Source: Pseudomonadota bacterium (lineage in GTDB: Bacteria > Pseudomonadota > Gammaproteobacteria > Steroidobacterales > Woeseiaceae). Taken from it: DNA of 5,470 nt. This document shows positions 1 through 4,861 of the stretch, one piece after another. Under the pieces are notes generated by a model that saw only the letters and a program-made list of their open reading frames with translations, was not told where the DNA came from and searched no databases. Location: assembly GCA_022360335.1 (NCBI GenBank), contig JAKSCZ010000067.1, forward strand, positions 1-5,470, read 5' to 3'. The position numbers were made by a program, and so were the translations under genes. Every line of letters starts with the position of its first letter. Position 1 is the stretch's first letter.

Positions 1-77
1 ATGCGGGCATCTCGGTCGGCGCCGTATTGCTGATCGTCGATGCGTTCTTCTTCTCGGGCAGGGAACAGAGTCCGTAG
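1..77 (+). CDS. C-terminal end of an unidentified, probably membrane, protein (partial)
   Basis: Reading from base 3, 24 codons run to a TAG stop at 75-77. About 20 of the 24 codons end in G or C, the third-position bias expected of a real gene in a GC-rich genome. The peptide includes a hydrophobic stretch (GAVLLIVDAFFF) followed by a short polar tail (SGREQSP), which would suit a last transmembrane helix. The gene would converge on pilE. Its stop codon is the TAG of the GTAG that opens the REP doublet, so the natural end of the protein may have been changed by REP insertion. The fragment is too short to name a family. The ATG at bases 1-3 is in another frame and stops after ten codons, so it is not a start. 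Confidence 0.55.
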   Translation, partial: AGISVGAVLLIVDAFFFSGREQSP

Positions 78-127
78 GAGGGCCTTCAGGCCCGAACAGG
101 CCCGGTCGCGGCTAAAGCCGCTCCTAC
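74..127. repeat. REP doublet (REPIN) of the GTAG class
   Basis: Two REP units face each other. The left unit (74-95, plus strand) starts GTAGGAG and forms a 5-bp stem, GGGCC (80-84) with GGCCC (89-93), closed by a TTCA loop. The right unit (127-106, minus strand) starts with the same GTAGGAG and forms GCGGC/GCCGC with a TTTA loop. Ten bases (96-105) separate them. The two units match at 17 of 22 positions. Four of the five differences fall in two base-paired positions and are compensatory (G-C against C-G, and C-G against G-C), so the hairpin itself is conserved; the fifth is in the loop. A GTAG tetranucleotide 5' of a small hairpin is the known signature of REPs mobilised by RAYT (IS200/IS605-like Y1) transposases. 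No RAYT gene lies in this window. Confidence 0.85.
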
Positions 128-172
128 AGCCGCCGTTCCTACAGCCGCCGTTCCTACAACAGCCGTTCCTAC
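128..172 (-). repeat. Three tandem 15-bp truncated REP half-units
   Basis: Read on the minus strand, GTAGGAACGGCTGTT (172-158) is followed by two identical copies of GTAGGAACGGCGGCT (157-143 and 142-128). These run straight into the GTAGGAGCGGC of the complete right-hand REP unit (127 downwards). Each unit therefore resembles the first 15 bases of a REP, that is the GTAG tetranucleotide and one hairpin arm without the returning arm. Minus-strand GTAG motifs recur at exact 15-bp spacing. The outermost unit differs from the others at two positions. Its TAG (171-169) is the pilE stop codon. Slippage, or repeated partial insertion, of the REP end is the likely origin. Confidence 0.88.
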
Positions 173-582
173 CGCGTTCGTTCCCAGCAGTCCGTGTCGG
201 GGCTCGACGTCTTGACGCCGCGGCCATCGATCGTGAACGTCAGGCACTTGCCGGCCTCGTTGCCGCCGTGCCGGTAGGTTGCGGTCGCCGTAAAGTTGCT
301 GGCGTTGGCGGCCGTGACGGCGATTTCGTAGTAGCCGTTCTCGGTCATGCTGCCGGCAAAGCCCACGTCACTGAGAACCGCAGTGAACGTGTTGTTGTTC
401 AGGTAGAAGCGTTCCTGGTTGATGGCCAGGCGGAGCAATGCCGCCCGCGCCTCGTTGCGTTTGGCCCGCGCGGTGAATTCCTGATAGTTGGGATAGGCCA
501 CCGCGGCGAGTATGCTGATCACGACCACGACGATCAGGAGTTCGATCAGCGTAATACCCCGCATTCGTTTGCGTCGCTGCAT
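169..582 (-). CDS. pilE: Type IV minor pilin PilE
   Basis: This 137-residue protein is a class III prepilin and a likely subunit of the minor-pilin complex that starts T4P assembly and links PilY1 to the fibre. A short, very basic leader (residues 1-9, ending in Gly9) is followed by ITLIELLIVVVVISILAAVA. PilD would cut after Gly9, leaving Ile as mature residue 1 and the conserved Glu at +5 (Glu14). The hydrophobic N-terminal helix spans about 10-30, followed by YPNYQEF and an alpha-helical segment to about 55. Cys113 and Cys132 bracket the C-terminal disulfide loop, and the near-terminal CW is typical of PilE-type pilins. Position after pilY1 also fits. ATG at 582 is preferred over Met7 because Met7 would leave a leader of only three residues. 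The start lies 6 nt after the pilY1 stop with only a weak GAG as ribosome site, so coupling to pilY1 is likely. The TAG stop sits in a REP half-unit. Confidence 0.93.
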   Translation of the reverse strand: MQRRKRMRGITLIELLIVVVVISILAAVAYPNYQEFTARAKRNEARAALLRLAINQERFYLNNNTFTAVLSDVGFAGSMTENGYYEIAVTAANASNFTATATYRHGGNEAGKCLTFTIDGRGVKTSSPDTDCWERTR

Positions 583-588
583 GTCAGT

Positions 589-3500
589 CTACTCGATACC
601 GTCCTGTGTCCAAAGCGTGCGTACCGGGTTGTTGGCGAAGCCCGGATCGAAGCATTCGACGCCGATACAGCCGATGGGCGGCGGGTTGCAGTCGTCTCCC
701 GTGCAGTCGGCATCGGCCGTCGGGAACAGGAACTGCGGCGCCGGTGCAATGCCGCCCTGAGCCAATTGCGTGCGACGGGCCAGGTCTTCGTCGCCGGTCG
801 GGATGTTGCCCAGGTCGTCCATGATCGGATCGCCGTTCAGGATGCTCACGCGATACAGGAAGTTGGTTCCCTGGCCGGCACGGCAGGCCGCGGCGCCCAG
901 GGTGTCCGGCGTGAAACTCACGAAAAACACCTCGTTGTTGAACGTGACCGACTCGGCGAGCACCATTTGATTGCCGGGAAGCGTCAGCTTCCAACCCGCG
1001 TCCTGTGCCGTGATGACCGTGTTCACCTGACCGGATACCTCGACCAGATCCGCCTCCGTGAACGGCACGAGGCTGTCGTACTGGTCCTGCGTCAGCGAAT
1101 TGAACACGTTCGGGTCACGCAGCGAGTAGAATCGGTCGGCGGCACTCAGGTCGAGCGGATGGGCGCGGTAGCCCGAGCCGATACTGACCGAGATGAAGCG
1201 GCGGTTCTGGCGCGGGTCCTTGAACATGGCGACGTCGGGCGAGTTGTAGAAACGTCGCGTGTCGGCCGCCGTGGGCGTGCCCAGGCCTTCGGCGCCGAGG
1301 CGCGCGATGACGCCGCCCGCGACCAGTTCGTCGGCAATCTCGCCGTTGCCGATGTCGAAGCGCCAGACCTGGCCGCCCATGTCCGCGGCGTACATACGGT
1401 CGGCGAAGCTGTCGCCGTTGACGTCGAGCACTTTGATGCGCGTCGGGATCGACTTGGTCATTTTCCCGAGCTTGAGATTCGCGTTGCTGCTGGTGTGGCC
1501 GGCCGACCACAGCGGGTCGCCCGTCAGCAGGTCCAGCACGTGCACGCCTGCGCCGACGCCGTCGAGCGCGGGGTCGTATGCGGCCGTGTCGTGGACACGG
1601 TCGTAGCCGCCACCGACGACGACGACGGCCTTGAACGAGTTCTGGTCCGAGCCCGCAATGTCCATGCGGGTAACGACGGGCGCCGACCAGCTCTGGCCGG
1701 CATCGTCCACGCTGCGCTCCCAGGCGAGAACCGGATTGTTCCGGTCGGTGACGTCGAGCATGCGGTATGCGTAACCGCCGCGCCGCATGCCGAACAGGAT
1801 CAGCGCCATATCGCCGTCGCCCGATTCGATCTGGCCGTCGCGGTCGACGTCGTGCAGGATCGGTACGATGTCCCCGTCGAGGCCGTACAGCTTGTACTTC
1901 ATTTCGGGGTTCTCGTAGAGCGTCGCCATGCGCGGCAGCAGTTCTTTCGGTACGTACGACCAGAGTTCCTCGCCCGTCTCCGCGTCGATCGCGTGCAGAT
2001 AGCCGTCGTTGGTTGCTACGTAGACGACCGCGATCGGGTCCTCGGCCGTGCCGCCGTATACGACTGCGGCGGGCCGCGAATGCAGCGGGTCGCCCATGGA
2101 ATTGCGCATGGTCGTGTTCGGGTTTCCGTCCACGTCCTTCACGTCCTCGCCGCGCATCCAGCGGATCATCTCGTCGACCGTCGGGCCGGACCCGGCGATG
2201 CCGAAATCCGCGGCCGTATACGCGTTGGCGTTGCCCGTCGAGATCTCGTTGCTGCCGCCGTGCAGGTTGCTGTCGAAGCCGTTGTCGGTGAACAGCCGGC
2301 GGTCGGCCGGCGGCGGCAGCTGTTGCGCGGCGCCGCCCAGGGTCACGTCGTTGCCGTCGGCCTGGCCCGTCGTCCAGTAGGAGCGTGCGGTCTGGTAGAA
2401 GAATCCGGAGGCGGGATCGACCGCAGCCTGGCCGGCGGCGTCGACGATTTCGCTGCCTTCGATGCGATAGCCCTTGAGATTTCCGGGCCAGTGCGCGGCG
2501 CCTCGTGCGCCGAACATCGTGATGTACACGTCGTTCAGGTTGCGGGTGCGGTTGAACGTGTTGACCGACACGGCCGGCGCCGAGAACGACAGCGAACGCT
2601 CATTGACCTGCGACACGACCTCCGTCAGTGCCGCCACCAGCGAGTCGGTATCGTCGGCCAGCAGGTACTGGCCGCCCGAAAGGCGCGCCGTATCCGCGAG
2701 GATCGGCAGGTCGACCGTGTACCCGATCGTGTGAGTGATCACGGACTGGCGGCCGTCCAATACCGGGTCCAAGTCGACGTTGGCGAGGTATTCGCCGACG
2801 TCGTCGAGGCAGGCGCCGTCGCCCGTTCCGGTACAGCCCGTGCGGTTCAGGACCGTCCCGTATCCCGGCAGCTGGCCCAGCAGCCCGGGGGTACCGGCGT
2901 CCTGGGTCGGCTTGCCGTCGGTGATCAGCACGTTGAAGTTCTTCGAACACGACAGCATGTCGGGTTGCCGGTAAATCGGCGCCGGCTCCGTAACCGCGAG
3001 GGCGTTCGGGTCCGTCGTATGCTCGTCGATCGTCCCCGCGTAGTGTCCGGGCAGTCCCATCCAGAACAGCGCATTCTCGAACAGGGTTTCGGACAGCGGT
3101 GTCCAGCCGGCGGCGCCCAGGGCGTCGATCTCGGCGAGGATCTGCGCGCGATTCGAATCGAGGTCGGACGGCGCGCGGATGACGACGCCGCCTTCCTTGT
3201 GATTGAACCGCATGATGCCGACGTTCATGTCGTCGACCGAATTCAGCACCTGTTTGGTCGCGAGTTTCATGATGTACGATCGGGACCGGGTTTCCTGCGG
3301 CGGATTCTGCTTGTAGTTGATGTAGTTGCCGTCGTACATCGAGTACGTTCTGTTGACGCCCGAACTTCCCCAGGAAATCTCCTGGGACGAATCGTTGGTC
3401 CAGCCGTCGCCGTTGGAATCGTAGGCGTTGGTCGCATAGACGTCGGTCGTCGTTGCGAAATCGTTGCGGCCATGCGTGGCCGAGTCGGCCTCGCACTCCA

Positions 3501-3993
3501 CGTCGTCGAACCGGTTGCCCGGTTCGAGCGGCAGCCATTCCTTGTCCCCGTTGTCCTCGTCTTCGTCCTCGTCGTCGTCGCCACCGCCGCCGCCGGGGGC
3601 GCGGTACTGGACGAGAACGCCGGTGTACGAACCGACGCCCGCTATCTGGACGGACGATGCATCGCAGTGCCAGGACGTCTTGTCGATGTACAGGTCGTTG
3701 TCGTCGTCGCACACGGGAATCGAGCCGTCCTCGCTGTAGTACATCGAGTCCCCGTCGCAGTCGCCGAGGTCCGAGTAGTCCGTGTCCGGGTCGAACGGCA
3801 CGTCGGTTTCCTGTGTCGTCGTCATCGAGCCCGAGGTATCGAGGATGAACATGACGTTCGGCTTGAGCTGCGACGGATCGGTCGGTGCGACGAGTAGCAG
3901 CTCGGTGTCGTCGGCAAGCGCCGGTACGCCGGCTGCGAGCGCCAGCATCACGCCGAGAACGGTCCCTGTCGTTTTGCGAATTACCCTATTCAT
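589..3993 (-). CDS. pilY1: PilY1, type IV pilus tip adhesin (vWA domain plus beta-propeller)
   Basis: This 1134-residue secreted protein is close in length to Pseudomonas PilY1 (about 1160). A signal peptide (1-27, cleavage after ALA) precedes a vWA domain of about 45-465 with the MIDAS sequence DTSGS (Asp52, Ser54, Ser56), a Thr298 segment (GWTPLSETL) and Asp359 in ITDGKPT. The vWA is interrupted at about 60-215 by an Asp-rich, Cys-containing insertion with a run of Gly then Asp/Glu (134-150). About 470-630 is a linker. From about 635 the PilC/PilY1 beta-propeller begins (DPLHSRPAAVVYGG, VYVATNDGYLHAID). DVNGDSFAD (857-865) matches the calcium loop that controls retraction in Pseudomonas PilY1; DVDRDGQIE (715-723) is a second EF-hand-like loop. 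Four cysteines lie near the end (1097-1114). ATG 3993 is chosen over upstream in-frame starts because it gives a proper signal peptide, has a GAGGG site 7 nt upstream and avoids overlap with the gene before. No RGD motif is present. Confidence 0.97.
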   Translation of the reverse strand: MNRVIRKTTGTVLGVMLALAAGVPALADDTELLLVAPTDPSQLKPNVMFILDTSGSMTTTQETDVPFDPDTDYSDLGDCDGDSMYYSEDGSIPVCDDDNDLYIDKTSWHCDASSVQIAGVGSYTGVLVQYRAPGGGGGDDDEDEDEDNGDKEWLPLEPGNRFDDVECEADSATHGRNDFATTTDVYATNAYDSNGDGWTNDSSQEISWGSSGVNRTYSMYDGNYINYKQNPPQETRSRSYIMKLATKQVLNSVDDMNVGIMRFNHKEGGVVIRAPSDLDSNRAQILAEIDALGAAGWTPLSETLFENALFWMGLPGHYAGTIDEHTTDPNALAVTEPAPIYRQPDMLSCSKNFNVLITDGKPTQDAGTPGLLGQLPGYGTVLNRTGCTGTGDGACLDDVGEYLANVDLDPVLDGRQSVITHTIGYTVDLPILADTARLSGGQYLLADDTDSLVAALTEVVSQVNERSLSFSAPAVSVNTFNRTRNLNDVYITMFGARGAAHWPGNLKGYRIEGSEIVDAAGQAAVDPASGFFYQTARSYWTTGQADGNDVTLGGAAQQLPPPADRRLFTDNGFDSNLHGGSNEISTGNANAYTAADFGIAGSGPTVDEMIRWMRGEDVKDVDGNPNTTMRNSMGDPLHSRPAAVVYGGTAEDPIAVVYVATNDGYLHAIDAETGEELWSYVPKELLPRMATLYENPEMKYKLYGLDGDIVPILHDVDRDGQIESGDGDMALILFGMRRGGYAYRMLDVTDRNNPVLAWERSVDDAGQSWSAPVVTRMDIAGSDQNSFKAVVVVGGGYDRVHDTAAYDPALDGVGAGVHVLDLLTGDPLWSAGHTSSNANLKLGKMTKSIPTRIKVLDVNGDSFADRMYAADMGGQVWRFDIGNGEIADELVAGGVIARLGAEGLGTPTAADTRRFYNSPDVAMFKDPRQNRRFISVSIGSGYRAHPLDLSAADRFYSLRDPNVFNSLTQDQYDSLVPFTEADLVEVSGQVNTVITAQDAGWKLTLPGNQMVLAESVTFNNEVFFVSFTPDTLGAAACRAGQGTNFLYRVSILNGDPIMDDLGNIPTGDEDLARRTQLAQGGIAPAPQFLFPTADADCTGDDCNPPPIGCIGVECFDPGFANNPVRTLWTQDGIE
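592..594 (-). promoter_or_regulatory. Weak ribosome binding site of pilE inside the pilY1 end
   Basis: The only Shine-Dalgarno-like bases before the pilE ATG are a GAG, nine bases upstream. They are also the last sense codon of pilY1. Such a weak site directly at the upstream stop suggests that pilE is translated mainly by ribosomes finishing pilY1 (inference). Confidence 0.45.
1399..1425 (-). other. Calcium-binding loop of the PilY1 beta-propeller
   Basis: These codons give DVNGDSFAD (residues 857-865), with Asp857, Asn859, Asp861 and Asp865 at positions 1, 3, 5 and 9 of an EF-hand-like loop. It lies in the same context (VLDVNGD, then MYAADMGGQVWRFD) as the calcium site characterised in Pseudomonas aeruginosa PilY1, where calcium binding opposes pilus retraction. 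All expected ligands are present, so calcium control is probably kept. Confidence 0.85.
3544..3594 (-). repeat. Trinucleotide-rich low-complexity tract in pilY1 (poly-Gly then poly-Asp/Glu)
   Basis: The coding strand here is a run of GGC/GGT-type codons followed by GAC/GAG/GAT codons, giving five Gly and then nine consecutive acidic residues (residues 134-147, ending NGD at 150). Unit changes would be in frame, so slippage would alter the length of the acidic linker in the vWA insertion without breaking the protein. Confidence 0.8.
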
Positions 3994-3997
3994 GTTG

Positions 3998-4342
3998 CTA
4001 CCCTCGGAGTTCGACCGATACGGCGGTGACCTGATTCCGTTCGAGGTGGTGAAGCACGGTGACGGCCTCGTCCTGGCGTGCGGCGACATCCGCCACCGCC
4101 AGGCGGAACGCCGCCAGCGGTACCTTGCGGCCGTTGACGCGGTATACCGTGTCGGCGGCGACGGGAACGCGCCGATAGTCGCAGCTTGCGCATTCCTTGA
4201 ATGCAATCGTGCCGCCTTCCGCGCGCGGCAGGCGCAGGTCGCTCAGGGCGACCTCGTACGCTTCCTGCACGACGGTCCCGTCGGCAGCGGCCGGGAAGGC
4301 CAGCGCAAGCAATACGGCGGTAATCGATACTTTCAGTTTCAT
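3998..4342 (-). CDS. Small secreted CxxC protein between pilX and pilY1 (possibly PilY2-like)
   Basis: This 114-residue protein is not firmly recognised. It starts MKLKVSITAVLLALAFPAAA, a clear signal peptide with probable cleavage after Ala20, so the mature part (about 94 residues) should be periplasmic or secreted. A CxxC (Cys51, Cys54; KECASCDYRR) holds the only cysteines, which could form a disulfide or bind metal. The C-terminal half (YRVNGRKVPLAAFRLA, then VTVLHHLERNQVTAVSVEL) looks like a compact alpha/beta domain. ATG 4342 has a GGAG site 7 nt upstream and gives the signal peptide; the longer in-frame extension would overlap pilX. It sits 25 nt after pilX and 4 nt before pilY1, and its end carries the pilY1 ribosome site. 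P. aeruginosa has a PilY2 of about 115 residues, but after pilY1. Similar size and location suggest a relation; I cannot verify homology. A role in PilY1 folding, disulfide formation or export is inference. Confidence 0.88.
   Translation of the reverse strand: MKLKVSITAVLLALAFPAAADGTVVQEAYEVALSDLRLPRAEGGTIAFKECASCDYRRVPVAADTVYRVNGRKVPLAAFRLAVADVAARQDEAVTVLHHLERNQVTAVSVELRG
4001..4005 (-). promoter_or_regulatory. Ribosome binding site of pilY1, inside the preceding gene
   Basis: GAGGG lies 7 nt before the pilY1 ATG. It is formed by the last two sense codons of the upstream small gene, directly before that gene's TAG stop. This supports the start at 3993 and suggests translational coupling of the two genes. 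Confidence 0.75.
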
Positions 4343-4367
4343 GAGACTGCTCCGTTCCTTGTGCCGC

Positions 4368-4847
4368 TCAGAACCCCGACAGCACCGGGCCGACGACGTA
4401 GAAAGCCTGTGAGTGGATCGCGCTCGAATCGCGATCCGTGACGTTGCCCGGGTCGCGGCGGAACTCGGCCTGCGACGTGGCGAGAAAATGGTGTGCCGCG
4501 ATGCCGCTGCCGACGCCGAGGCTGAAGGCCTTGTCGGGCACCATGGTCGAGTCTTCGTATTGAATCGTCGTGCTGATGCTCCGATTCGACGAGGTGTCCG
4601 GCTGGATCGTCGTCTCGGCCGCCGTCGGGAACCGGCCCTGGGAGAGCGCGGTTGCCAGGCCCGTCTCGGCTGCCTGGAAGGCATCTTCGTACGCCTGGTC
4701 GTTACGCGCCATCGCGAGTTCGGTGGTAGCGGTGTTCATACCCGAGATCGCCAGCACCGTGATCACGACCAGCAGCAGCAGGCCGACGACGAGCGCCGCG
4801 CCGCGCTGCCGTTCGTGTCGTATCGAGGCCGTATTCCCGTTTCTCAT
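4368..4847 (-). CDS. pilX: Type IV minor pilin PilX
   Basis: This 159-residue protein carries the PilX N-terminal signature: a basic 16-residue leader ending RQRG, then AALVVGLLLLVVITVLAISGM and TATTELAMARNDQAYEDAFQAAETGL, the AaE-type motif shared by PilX proteins. PilD would cut after Gly16. The mature residue 5 is Val, not Glu; absence of Glu5 is usual for PilX and its type II secretion counterpart GspK, which cap the tip of the pseudopilus or pilus. The rest of the protein is a small globular domain without cysteines, ending VVGPVLSGF. It is somewhat shorter than P. aeruginosa PilX (about 195 residues). ATG 4847 follows pilW by 14 nt and is preceded by a strong purine-rich site (GGAAGGGAAGAG, 4861-4850) that abuts the pilW TGA stop. 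Confidence 0.92.
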   Translation of the reverse strand: MRNGNTASIRHERQRGAALVVGLLLLVVITVLAISGMNTATTELAMARNDQAYEDAFQAAETGLATALSQGRFPTAAETTIQPDTSSNRSISTTIQYEDSTMVPDKAFSLGVGSGIAAHHFLATSQAEFRRDPGNVTDRDSSAIHSQAFYVVGPVLSGF

Positions 4848-4861
4848 GTCTCTTCCCTTCC

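Noticed and set aside
74..127. REP hairpins as a bidirectional intrinsic terminator for the convergent genes
   Set aside because: The stems are GC-rich but short (5 bp), and neither strand has a T-run after them. They may influence mRNA 3' ends, but the sequence does not support a standard rho-independent terminator.
128..172. The 15-bp repeats as a CRISPR-like array
   Set aside because: Units are contiguous, with no spacers between repeats, and each matches the start of the neighbouring REP.
40..3897. A 1285-codon open frame on the plus strand covering pilE and most of pilY1
   Set aside because: It is codon-aligned with pilY1 and pilE on the opposite strand. Stops in this phase need TTA, CTA or TCA sense codons, which a GC-rich gene rarely uses, so the opening follows from codon bias. 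Its protein is Arg/Val-rich with no recognisable domain, whereas the minus strand encodes clear PilY1 and PilE.
589..3993. An integrin-binding RGD motif in PilY1, as described for P. aeruginosa
   Set aside because: No RGD occurs in the translated protein; only RGE (residues 614-616) was seen.
3994..4206. An N-terminal extension of PilY1 from an upstream in-frame start at 4206
   Set aside because: It would overlap the small secreted gene almost fully, adds 71 low-quality residues ahead of a clear signal peptide, and ignores the good ribosome site at 4001-4005.
4343..4684. A longer, 228-residue version of the small CxxC protein starting inside pilX
   Set aside because: The extension is Arg/Ser/Pro-rich, antisense to nothing and in a shadow frame of pilX; it would bury the signal peptide that starts at 4342.
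4368..4847. Loss of the conserved Glu5 in PilX as an unusual defect
   Set aside because: Lack of Glu5 is normal for PilX and its GspK-type counterparts, so it is not a sign of decay.
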